Source of the DNA: Membranipora membranacea
Taxonomy: Eukaryota; Bryozoa; Gymnolaemata; Cheilostomatida; Membraniporidae
Direction of reading: 5' to 3'
DNA: 64,000 bases
NCBI GenBank assembly: GCA_914767715.1
Contig: OU612065.1
Location: 35,092,001-35,156,000 of the forward strand
Positions 13,001-24,900 of this stretch are shown piece after piece (the first letter of the stretch is position 1; each line of letters starts with the position of its first letter). The translations under genes and the position numbers were made by a program. The notes under the pieces were generated by a model. That model was not told where the DNA came from and did not search any database. It saw only the letters and a list, made by a program, of their open reading frames with translations.

Positions 13001-16000
13001 AGCCTAAATGATATTCCTTATGTGAATCTAGGTGGTCTTTTAATGAGTATGAGTGAATCTCTTGGAGCCAAATGATCACTCTTTCAGTCTCTCAATTCGA
13101 CCAAGTAGTCTCTCCCAAATCATTCACTCAGAAGTTATACGGTTCCATCAAGTGGTTCCAATTAGGGAACGGGACCTCAGTTGTACTTTTCTTAGCATGG
13201 TACGGACATTGGACGTTTTAGCTTTATATATTGAAATATCTCCTGGTTGTATTGCTGAGTATTTTTATAAGGCTAACACTACCTCTGCAGTTCTTAGTTC
13301 TCCAACATTGTAGATGAAGATGAAACAGCCAATTTATTAGAGGACGCCTGCACTCCAATAGATCAAGTGTTAAAAAAGATGACGAATGGTGAAGTTACAG
13401 GTCCTCTCAAATCTACAAAGAAAGGTAAGTCTTTTCAATGTCTTATAGTCTGCATGTATATATACATATTTCTGGTAACTGTCCCTATCAGACTGTTCAA
13501 TGACATATCAAGGGAACAAGGTCATTGCACTGTCTAAACTTCCAATCACATGGGAGAATGGTATTTCCACTTCCTTGTACAAAATTTAACTATCACCTTA
13601 ACAAAATAACAGTAATCAAGTTAGGCTATTCATGTCATTTCAGTCATCTAGTTAGTTTTGGCTCAGTGGACTTCCTTGTTACTTTTTAGTCTAAATACCT
13701 GTCATTCTGCAAACAGTGTTGATATGAACAATCCAATCCAATCACAACACAATCCATTGTAGTGTGATGATTGGTTAGTTTTCCATGATCACAATTTGCA
13801 ATGCAATGCTACCAGTACCTACCCAACTCCTGATAACCAAGATATTTTGCATATTAATCAAGTTTGTTTTTATGACGAGCTCTCTTGTTATGAGAAAACT
13901 ATTTGCTTTGTAATGGGTATTCATCATTGACAACCAACAACAACCATCACTGTCAATCATTGTATCACTGTCAATCATTGAATCACTGACAAACCTTTGC
14001 TGAATATTACTTATTTGAACATTAAAAAAATCTAGTCAAATGTGTCATGAATGTGATAATATGCCTGTTCATTATACATATAATCTTTATCTAATTGTGG
14101 ATACAGCTCGCATACACTATCGCTCAGAAAATAAACTCATGATAGAAAACATCCCTCATTTCTTGATTTAATCAAACTCATGCAATATTTGTTATTATTA
14201 GGAGAGAAGAATAACACTGAAGGTCAAACAGAGAATAACTCCTCCACAGAGAAATCATCAGATAAAACCGGTAGCGCATCGGCAGCAGATTCTGGTGGTA
14301 GTGGAGATGGACCAGGTAACTCAGGGGCTGGTGGATCCGGTGCTGGCAGCTCAGGGTCATCCAACAACGCCGGAGGAAGTGGTACAGCTAAACTGTTAGC
14401 TAAAGCAGGGTATGTCGGACCCACAAGTGTAATAAAGTTCTTAATATGTTATAATTCCCACAAGTGTAACAAATTTTCCCACAAGTGTAACAAATTCCCA
14501 CAAGCGTAATATAATTTCCCATTAGTGTAAGGGTAGGTTTTCTCTTGATAACCTATATTGGCGTCATGAATATATATGTATATATGTATAGCATTCTTAT
14601 TGGTATGTAAGGCTCATGTGAATTGTGTGACGAATGCCAATTCATATTGTTGATCAAATACACAATAAGGTCATTGGATCGCAATATCTCATCGTACATG
14701 TTTATCACTGAGGTAAATATAAATTTATTTATATCAATGATATTTATTTAATATTCAATAAAACCCTCAACTGCAGTTTTATCAGGTTTACATCAGCATT
14801 AATTTATCTGAGAAAGATCTAATAATATTCATGCTGGAAAAACTTTGGTTTTTATTTATATTTCAAGTGCATTTCAATGTCACCCTCCCTATTTATACTG
14901 TATAATTATATTATCTTACTTTATTTGTAGAGGAGACTCAGATGACAGCAGTGAAGGAGAATATACAGGTGAAGACGCCACTGATAGCGGTATGTAATCA
15001 CTCTATGTCATGTTATGTTCATTTCTCATTGCAATCTCTGTTATGTGCATATGTGTATTTATAATGATGCTCACCATTACCAACAAAACAGGAATGAATT
15101 AAGGGCGTTGGTTTGATGTAATCATAATCATCACTGCTGAACTGTCAATTGGATTTATTGTAGTGATTTGTGACAGATGGCATTATATTTGTATGGGGGA
15201 TATATAATTTTTGATAGCTTTAGTGTAGGTTAGTTATGGATAGTTAGATTATTATAGGCCGGATATTACTGCAGAGTTATCTACTCAACAATGAATGTTC
15301 AGAGAGGAGACAACTCTACATGATATCAACTTTTTAACACATTTCCAATTTCACTTACTCTTTACATTTCAATTTCACTTTCACTCTTACATTTCCAATT
15401 TCATAGTTGAAAAGCGTTACAAGGGTGAGAATCTGAGATTCATATGAGTTGGTTGCTTTGTGAGAGGTTTTGCTTATCCAGAAACCTGCAAGAAAGGTCC
15501 AATTGAGTCAAAATAAATAACCAGTGAATGAATAGGCTTGTCAGAATACATCAATCTTGCTCGCAAGATTAACTCAATGAAGGTGTAATGCTATAGATAC
15601 TCCAGGGAGTCTTTCAATTAGAATGAGCGGTGCTTTACTAAAGCAAATTATCACTATCACATCGCTCAAAGTTCAAATCATTCACTCAAAATGTATATAG
15701 TTCCATCAATGAGTGAGCATTTCCAGAGCGAAACCCTAGCAGGTGTTACACACTCATTGAGATCATCATCAGATTGCGATTTTGGCTGTTTAATTGATAG
15801 ATCCCCCCTGACTAACAGTAATACCATGTATGAAGTATATTGTGTATTATTGTCACCAGATGACGAGGAAGAAGGAGAGGACCTGGAGGAGGATGAGAGT
15901 GAAGAGGAGGAGGAGGATAGTGAAGATATGGAGGCAATAAGAGCCAGTCAGGAATTAGCTCTTAAATTTGCTGAATCCGAGGATTACTTAGAGGTTAGTA

Positions 16001-19000
16001 GATATGTGTCCGATCAGGAGTGTAATTTGCTCAGGGTTATATCGAAATCCTTTTCAATAGCTCATCTGAGCGATACTGATATTGTCGATGCCAGGTTGGT
16101 TGGTAAGTCCAAGTAAAATCAAGTCAAAATTATTTATGTTATCACTGAAATGTCGGACACCTGACAGTATTGTCAGTGTTTCGATCACATCGGAACCCTG
16201 TCATCTGTTTATGTCCAACACAATCAGTAAGAAAGTACAAAAGGATGGTGAGAATTACAGAAAAATAGGTGTAATTATTTTTTTTGAGGTTAATGCTTGG
16301 TGTTTGTTGGCTTGTATAGCTTAATTGGCTAAAACAGATACTCAAATTTTGATTGTCAGTCACAGCCAAGCTGCTAGCCGATTGTTCCAATATGCTCAGT
16401 GGGTTTCAAAGACAAGACTATGGTGTTTTGTGGTTAAATTCGGGTCGATTATGCCAGCATTTCGACTTTACCATTGAACTCACGTCATATGCTTTGATTC
16501 CTATTTTGAGCTGATATCCGAGGAAGTTATTGAGATTTCTGTTACAGGGTATTCCGATACAACAAACATAGCTCTGAAGTAAACTTTTTCCCTTGTGAAT
16601 ATTTTTCTCCTCTGTGATATTTCGTGCTTATAGATATTTTGCCTGTTTGTAGCTGCCTGGTTCTGACAGCGGCTGTACCGCATGTATGGCTCTTATCCGA
16701 GGTAATAAACTGTATGTAGCTAACGCTGGTGACTCTCGCTGTGTTCTGTCTCGGAGCGGTAAAGCTATAGATCTATCTGTGGACCACAAACCAGAGGATA
16801 CTACAGAAAAGAATCGGATAGATAAAGCCGGCGGATTCGTAACCGCAGACGGAAGAGTGAACGGTAATCTCAACCTCTCCAGGGCCATAGGTATGTGTCT
16901 GTCTTTCCCTTTTCTTTTTTTTTGTTGCTTCAAATGACAAATGTGTGGGGTCTGGTACATTAGGCCACTGTAATTGAGTCTTATCCAATGAAGTTAAAGT
17001 TGTCTACTTATTTTTAATGAAGCTGGAGGTAAATGCGGAATGCCATGAATACAATATTTTTTATAAGTGTCTACAAAATTGAGGGATGGACTGAGGCATC
17101 AATGCACCAATTCGTAGGGCCTAATGGTAAATATTGTTGGCTCACTCGTTTTCATAGCCAATTGGACATTCATAAAAAAAGAAAAAATATATGAAAATAT
17201 GAGATTTTTTAGTTTACAGCCCTATAGGATGCATTTAGCACTCTGACTTCAATGGTCGGATTCAAGGATTCGAATATCTGCCTATTATACAATAACATTG
17301 AAAAAAATCTTGTTAGATTTTTATGATGAGATGAAATTTTAATCTACTATAGTTATGAATAAATAAGACGAATCTTGAAATAACAAATCATGACATGACA
17401 AAAAAGGGTGCCTACAAATTTACAGCTTATATTATAAAGCTGCATGTAATGGTCATCTGTGAGGATTTAGGATCAAAATCAAAGCATATTATTCCCATAA
17501 ATCTTGTGGTTTTATAGTAAACATGAGACTGAAGCAAAATAATGTTAAAAGCAGGCATTTTTTATACTATGACAGTATAGTATCAAGGACGAGGGTTTTT
17601 TGTGATGTATGCATTACCCAGATTCCAAGTGCACCGTCCCAGGTCGAGAATAATTGTAGGTGTTAAAGCATACATGAAATTTAGATTTGAATCATCAAAG
17701 TTGGTTCTCCAGTAGACAACCAAACGCTTTGTAATGATGTGTTGAAGTTGGCTTGTGAGAAGGGAGACCACCAGTGTGGGGTCACATCATGATCTCCGAT
17801 CAAAACTCCACATTTTTGTATGGAACTGTTAAAGTGAAACCAACTTTTTTCAAGATAAGACTGCAAAAACAGTTTCATCAAAAAATTTTGAAGTGCAAGT
17901 TTCAAACAGTAGTCTTATACAAGCAAAGGTGACGAAGCCCAAAAAGATGTCATATGCAAAATACTACCACGAACATCAAATATAATGAAGATTTGTTATG
18001 AGCAAACACTGACAGAAATAAATACTAGTTATGTCAAGTAATGACAGATTTGATTATCTATGGACAAAAAACTGTCATTTGCTAGGAAGTTTTCAACTGA
18101 TTGTCTAGTTCACATTTTCAAGTTCTGATTATGGTGTTGGGATGGAATGTTTTCCAAACATACTTGGAAGAAAGTAAAACTCATCTGCACCTGCCTGCAA
18201 ACAGGGAGCAACCTGGCACTGATATTGCGGCCGCCCCCCTAAGGCAACTAATATTTTGCCGCCCATGCTCCATGCCCATGATGTGGCGGGTGATAAGACA
18301 ATTTTAATTGACCATTGGTTATCCTGGTTGGTACATTAGATCTGTGTCAGTGGTGTTCAACTTTTTCGGTCGAAGCTTCAATTTAATGAGATGACGAATA
18401 CTCCAACAACTTATTTGCTATATATTTCTATTGCACTTAATGCAGACTTTGCTGGCACTGATCTTTTGTCTGCGTTTCAATCGTACCACAGTCAAAGCCT
18501 AACCACCATGTTTATTATTCACAGGTGATCACAACTACAAACGGAATAAGGAGCTAGAGTTAAAAGAGCAGATGATAACCTCTCTACCAGATATAATGTC
18601 TGAGACACTGACAGCCCACGATGACTTTATCATTGTGGCGTGTGATGGTATATGGAACTCGCTCACTAGTCAGGAATGCGTCGATTTCGTCAAAGAGAGA
18701 ATCGAACGAGGAGACAAACTCTCTCAAATCTGTGAAGATGTGAGTTGAAATTAAATTGATTAAAAATGAGAATATTTTTTGGTTTTTGTAGTTAGATTGT
18801 GCACAGCCATCTCATGGTTTGATCTCAGTAATTTTTTTTCCCTCAATACGTCTACTTACTGATGAATCTGCATGCAAATCATGCTGGGAGATTTCTTATT
18901 GCTTTTTTACTAATATCCATCCGCTTATTCCTGTCTGCGATCCAGACAATAGGGGCTGGATATCTTGGCTAATTAACCCATTAATCTATACATATCATTT

Positions 19001-19523
19001 TCTGAGGTTGGTTTTGAGGATTTAGCAGGATAAGCCCTAATAAATGGTGACGAAAGATTTAAATTCTGAATTGCAACAAGATTTTAGTAATTATGCTCTA
19101 ATTATCTCTTAGGGACCGAATACTCTAAGCTTTAATAAACAGATGTACAATTTATGGAGGGATTTTTCCATTTTAAATCTTAGCTTCATGCAAGTTTCTT
19201 GGGTGAAATGTAGATGGAGATGTCCCTTCTCCTTATGACTATAGCTATTTGCGCTCAGGCTAAGATAATAATATTGTTTGTGTTGACAGCTGTTCCACAG
19301 TATACTGGCTGACGATACAGTGGAGGGTGACGGCACAGGATGTGACAACATGACCTGTGTAATCATCGATCTACAGAAAAGTAGCAGACCAGATCCTAAA
19401 AACCACCGCACCAACAGTACCGGCTTTGACCAGATTGTGTTAGGGGACTTACCGGTCTCGCCACATACTGATGAACCGCCTGCAAAGAAATCTAAACCCG
19501 ACTCTTCCGCTGCCACAGAATAA
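10089..19523 (+). CDS. PPM1G: Protein phosphatase 1G (PP2C family, Mg/Mn-dependent Ser/Thr phosphatase)
   Basis: Eleven exons: 10089-10199, 10744-10819, 12241-12293, 12533-12755, 13314-13424, 14202-14409, 14931-14989, 15860-15993, 16653-16890, 18525-18739, 19290-19523; 553 aa, close to the 546 aa of human PPM1G. The start MGAYQSS matches the family's MGAYLS and allows N-myristoylation at Gly2. Metal ligands are visible: D38 in TQEDA, D59 in VYDGHGG, D445 in ACDGIWN, D495 in GTGCDNMT. The PP2C fold is split, as usual for this family, by a low-complexity insert (about residues 90-325). The insert has a Gly/Ser stretch and an acidic run ([14 protein letters not shown]), after which the domain resumes at [17 protein letters not shown]. 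The C-terminus [11 protein letters not shown] looks like a nuclear localisation signal. Known role of the family: nuclear phosphatase acting on splicing factors and histone H2A/H2B handling. Kozak context is good (A at -3, G at +4). Confidence 0.96.
10262..10287. repeat. AT dinucleotide repeat, PPM1G intron 1
   Basis: Simple (TA)n stretch. Confidence 0.8.
11169..12036. mobile_element. Fold-back (long inverted repeat) element in PPM1G intron 2
   Basis: Arms of about 180 bp at 11169-11350 and 11858-12036 are inverted copies with few mismatches (e.g. GTCAAAGACCGATTCGAATA at the left against its complement at the right). The spacer is about 500 bp. Outer ends read TTAAG(T/G)TAAATGTC-like on both sides; a target duplication is not certain (TTAA/TTAAG possible). 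No ORF. A MITE or fold-back transposon is likeliest. Confidence 0.75.
11797..11838. repeat. Two-copy tandem repeat in the fold-back spacer
   Basis: The unit CCTCAAAAGTCCCTAAAAA occurs twice in tandem with one-base differences at the edges. Confidence 0.65.
14419..14530. repeat. About 20-bp tandem repeat next to the PPM1G exon 6 donor
   Basis: Five degenerate copies of CCCACAAGTGTAACAAATTT begin about 10 bases after the GT of intron 6. Confidence 0.75.
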
Positions 19524-20014
19524 ATATACCACCAGTATACATTGTACGCTCAACATTCTATCGAAGCTTGTTGCCGTAACGTGGCTGAGTGTTGCGGATG
19601 CTTTTGATGTATATAATAATCGCTAAAGAAGCAAAAAAAAGTGAAATGTATCTCCACAAGTATTCAGCAAAGGTATTAGAACCAGGCCTTGATTCATAAA
19701 AAGGTCCTTGCTAAATAACTCTGGTCTTAGAGATGATTTTGAACATCCAGCGTTGATGGTCTTTTTGTAACCTGTTCCAAATTTTGATTTAGCATTTATG
19801 ATGGTGAAACTGTTCTATCTTTACAGCGTTTTTTCTTAGCTTTCTAATTTGTATGGTTAGTTGTACATAATTAATTTAGAGCATTTTTCTCACATAGCCG
19901 TTTCATTCCGATAATAATATGATGTAGTCTGTTGGAAGATAAACATGCCCGTATTTTTAATCAGTAGTTTTCCAACCAATTGTGCAATCTAGGTCTATGA
20001 TAAATGACGATGCC

Positions 20015-20020
20015 AATAAA
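20015..20020 (+). terminator. Candidate poly(A) signal AATAAA for PPM1G
   Basis: First canonical AATAAA noted downstream of the PPM1G stop, about 490 bases into the presumed 3' UTR. Confidence 0.45.
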
Positions 20021-20202
20021 AAAGATATATAATCCAGAAATTTATTGCTCTGGGGGTGGTGAATATGTCCCAGTCTCCATATCATCAGAACATCGTCTAC
20101 ACATGTAGCAAACAAGTTTTTCTTTTCTAGGCGGTGTGGAAATCAGTTTTTTTTGTAATTTTAGATTTGTCTGAGTAAGTTTGTCAAAAATGCAATTCAT
20201 AA

Positions 20203-21217
20203 TTAGCATTCAACATTGGTTCTCATTCTAGTGACTGGTATCAGGTTGAAAAGCGTTACAAAACTTTTTGACCACTTAAAGGCATTGACTTCTGATATCA
20301 ATGCAGCCAGCTCCACACTGATAGAACTCTCTGTAAGAAATGTAGGCCTACCATCAATCAGGGTTGCTAAGGCTTCTGGCCCATTTAAAAAACACTTATC
20401 AATCCTCAAAGCCATAAACTGGACTGAACTGCAATAAAAGTGTCCTTGGCTTGCCAATTATATATGGTGTAAATTCACAATTCAGTGAGTGATTGAGTGG
20501 TTCGTTACAGGTCAATAATGTTGATTGAAGATTTCCAAACTATGTCACAGATAATGAACTCATATTTGGACTGCCATCAGGTATAGATATCCACAAACAA
20601 TGTTTTGTTGGGACCCTCAGTCACTAAATTCTTAATCATAAAACAAAGTAAATCCAAATAGAAAATCTGCTTGTTAAGCAAAGATAGATAAATACTGGCC
20701 ATCCAAGTGTATAGGCGATTTTCTAACTGATGACGCTCAGACTCCTTTTTATTTTATTTTTCTACTATGTGCTGTACTTTCGATGCTATCAACCTATTAC
20801 ATGATGTATGTTAGTATTAGGCAATAAACAAACTTCAAAACAATGTAATAATGGTATGTATTTCTGGTTTACCAAACATGCATCTTTTTAGTGCACCCAA
20901 CACTGCATTATCATGGAAGGGCGTAAGCGGAATATTAACAAAGGAGCCGTCATTTCTGTAATCTAGGCCAACTTCAACAGCATTAAGTCCTGGATTTAAT
21001 TTTTTATAGGCAATTACAGAGTTAATTTCACATAACCTAGATATTCCATGGCATGAGAGCGTCCCTGTTGCTTCTTATTTACCAAAGTCACTTTCAGCTT
21101 ACCCTTACTATGAATACTGACAGTCAATACTGATGACATCGATGAGCGAAACTTCTGTATGTTATCTTGGGGGGTCTTTAAATTAACAACAGCCAAAATC
21201 GCTATCTGATCCCTCAC
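20203..21217 (-). pseudogene. Coding-like fragments between PPM1G and the metalloprotease, unrecognised
   Basis: Three minus-strand pieces look coding by composition. They are an ORF at 21217-21014 starting MRDQIAILAVVNLKT, a second at about 21010-20850 in another frame (IAYKKLNPGLNAVEVGLDYR and following) and a third at 20457-20203 (MASQGHFYCSSVQF...). The first two join only by a frame change at about 21010. The order suggests one decayed gene or transposon/virus-like relic. I do not recognise a domain; it could also be chance ORFs. Confidence 0.3.
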
Positions 21218-21919
21218 TCAGTGGGACCTGCCAGGGTCTTGCTAACAAATCACTCACTCATTGATCGAATTATTCTGAGTGAGCGATGTAGGAACAAAGT
21301 TGTCTAATCGAAAGACCAAGTGAGCAGTAATTTTAAGCGATGTGATATTGAAAATTGTAAGACATCGCTCATTTTAATTGAAGACCCCTCGGGCCGATAT
21401 CAAATAGGTTTCTGTTTTGGCGTATTACTCATTTATACAGGTTTAAACAATTTTACACCCAGTTTCAATACTAAAAAAACAGGAAAATCTCTTTTTGAGC
21501 TGAGTAAACAATCAAGCAATAATATTGCTGCTGTTGTTATGTTATCTATTTTTGATCATTGAAATTTTACTTAGGACCGATAAGATGAGAAAACAAATTA
21601 CTTCTAGCTTCGAAATTAGCGCAGTACTACAGACAGATTACAAGCCGCAGGCAGAAAACATGGGTCAAAATTCCTGTAAAATGTTTAACTATAATTGTCA
21701 AATGGCTTGCATGTTGAATGCCACACCCAGCGAAATGGTTCCATAAGCTAAAATTGTGGCGGCTGCTAAGAACATAAATTTTGGATCATCCCCTCGAGCA
21801 TTTCTCAAGATTTATTGTTTAAGCTCCACGCACCTCAAACGTTTGATCTCACATAATGAATATAACCCCCTGGTTCGCTGGAGAAGGACACTGTCACACT
21901 GTCTGCTGAAGGAGACAAC

Positions 21920-24900
21920 ATGTCTAAAGAGGAGTATTTTATCCTTCTTGTGCTCTATTTTTCCTGCCTCCAGGAAGCATATGCTGGTGAGTTCTGTAAT
22001 AATTTAGAATCGGAAAATTATCATTTTAATTTCAAGAAATGCTGTTAGATTAAAACTTTTGCTTGAGATCTGCAGCAGCCAGTGGTACATTAAGTCACTA
22101 TGTGCTTAGAATATTTGACTCTGATGTGGCTTCAAGGGAATTAATTTTTGAAACTTCACTCTCAACTCTATTTCCGATTTCTTTTGACATCGTTATTATT
22201 AGCCAACTTCCATTTAGAGTTCATTGTGACAGTTTGCAAAAACTATATCGATAAGAAGCCAGCAGCAGAAGTCAAACTCCCTTTGCTTTTATGTACCTAT
22301 GCAAGGCATGTTGCTGGATGTAAATCAAAATAATTCTCCGAAGGGGAAGGGGTTGTACTGGCGACACATTCATAGCACTGACAGAGGACCTATTACTAGT
22401 TTGCATGACTTAGTGCAATGAGATTTGTCGATGGGATAAATATGTAAATGGGCCTGAATATGTGCTGTGGATGCCTATACCCTGGCTAACAAATTATTTT
22501 TCAACACCTAAACAGTCACACTTAAACACCTTTCAACACCTAAACAAATTTTCAACACCTAAAACATTTCAACACCTACACAAATTTTCAACACCTAAAT
22601 TGTCTAGTGTACTGACCATAGATTTAAAAAACAGTTTTTTAAATCTATGGTACTGACCCATAAACAGATCCATCAGTTGTCGCATATTGAAATCATTTTA
22701 TTAGTCAGACAACTCGTAGACTATGCACCCCAGCATCAAATTACAATTATCAGTGGTAAGATAGTCTAACGATTACCAGTTTCAGAAAATAAAAAATTAA
22801 GTCCATGTGTTAAAGAAAGACGATGAATTATGGGCCATCCCATCATCATAGCTGGTTGTGTCTGCAAACCAAATCACCATTAAAACTAGAAAGAATAATA
22901 CTATCTTGGCTCCCAGGTACGCTTATTTTTCTCCTCAACGTCGGATCAAAAGACAAAATGGATCAAGCTTGATGTTCCCAAGTGACTGTAAACCGCAGGC
23001 ACTATATTTATGGTTAAAGTGTTTTCTCTGTGATGTATTTCATGATTTAACACAAGCTATGATAATTTTGATTATTTTTTTGTAATACTGGATAGCGATT
23101 CTCATATGGTGGACAGTTGGGTATTTTTTAGCCAAATCATTGCAAACGCAACTGGTCTTACAATAAGGCAAATGTGTTCCAGAATCGCTCACTCAGAGGA
23201 TTAGCCTGTTCTCCTCAAATATTTATGATTGGGTAATAAATATGGCGGTTTTAATCAATGGGTTTCTAAGAACGTTTTTATTTTAGGTATATGCGGAGTT
23301 CACTTCAATGAAGAAAGCCCAGAGTACAAGAGATTTGATAGTGAAAACGGAGAGCATGACAGAACGAAACGCTTTGTATTCAATGAGCAGGATCTTACTC
23401 TGTTTACGTGGATGGAGATGCCTGTTACCGTAGGATGGAATAGTCTGCTCCCTCCGAGTGTGATTCCTATAGCTGTGCAAGAGGAAGTTATCGTCTCCTG
23501 TCTGCAGGTGAGACAACTATACACGTCTATTCAGAGAGGGGCTCACTCCCCAGAAAATATGACAAGGGAATGGAGTTTGAGTCAAATTCGATACAAAAGA
23601 AGGCTACACAAAAAGGAGACATTTAGCACATTTGATCAATTGAACTCTATATTCTACCAAAACACATGTCAAACCTGAGGAAGTTTTGTTTAAGGCATCA
23701 AGCTGTATCTTTTAACAGGCTAATTAAGATATTAAGTAGCCAATGTGTTGGCTCTGATTGATTGGGGAGAAACGATCAGAGCCAACACATGGACATTTCA
23801 AATTTTTATTCTGTATCTACAACGGAGCACTTAATACAACAGTGATTTAATCCACACAATGATACAATCACAATATACATATAAAAAAAACATATATAAG
23901 GAGTTCAATTGAATTAACCTGGAAATGTTGCGGGGTTGTAAGTTCAGGAAGGGCGGGACAACAGGTCTTCGAACTGGTTATTTTTTATAATAAAAAAGGA
24001 TTTCAAACCAAAATATGCACATGCTGAGGTAGTTTAAGTACTCACACACTGCCCAGGTGGCTGGTAGTGCTGAGGTAGTTTAAGTACTCACACACTACCC
24101 AGGTGGCTGGTAGTGGCATTCCGTTATCTACCAAATACCAGTCAGCTGATAGAGCTGGGGTTGACAATGTAGTAACAACGATCCGGGCTGAGTTTGAGCT
24201 GCTAAACTAATCTAGTGATTTCTACTTAGGATGCTCGAAGTCAGTCTTGTGTTAGGTGCGAGGTTGGGTGAGATTGAAATAACACCAGGGAGGGGCTTTG
24301 TTGTTTATATTTTATTCCTAAGATATATAAGTACTGCTATCTTCGGGGAAGAGGAGGTGACCGCCATAATTTCAAAGTAATAATTTGGAGTGATGATTGA
24401 GGTGAGGGGGTGGAGGTCACTTAAATCGATGCAGTGCTTGGAAAGGAGTGAATACTGTGAAAAACTAGATGGCACCGCTTATCTGTGCTTTGTATTGTAT
24501 GACCAAAAACTAAAATATTTCTGAATATTGTTTCTTTTGATTTTATATATTATTATTATTATATTATAATGATTTTATATTGTTAAATTGTTTTTAGATG
24601 TGGGGTGAGGTGTCCGGATTGGTGTTCAGGTACGTTGGCGGACCAATATCGAAAGAACAAGCTAATATCCGCATCATAACTGACGGAGTTAATATCAATC
24701 GTATAGAGAATGTGCTCGCCGATGCAGAACCACCATTACCATTTGAGACTCCTCCCAGCTCCGAGATCCGTCTGGACAGTTTTTGGGAATGGAAAGCTTT
24801 CGCTGTGTCTCCTGATGATCCTGAATCAGGTAATTCATTGACTCTCCCGATTCTTCTTCAAATTGGTGGGTGTGAGTGAAAAAGATGCTTCTTAATTTTT

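Larger units (their letters stand above)
19524..21919. other. Intergenic stretch, PPM1G to metalloprotease
   Basis: It contains the PPM1G 3' UTR, the unrecognised coding-like fragments listed separately, and at 21215-21300 copies of the CACTCACTCA-type interspersed motif also found in PPM1G introns. The metalloprotease promoter must lie at the right end. Confidence 0.5.

Noticed and set aside
16628-16988. Minus-strand ORFs at 16.6-17.0 kb
   Set aside because: Antisense shadows of PPM1G exon 9, which carries the GDSR motif.
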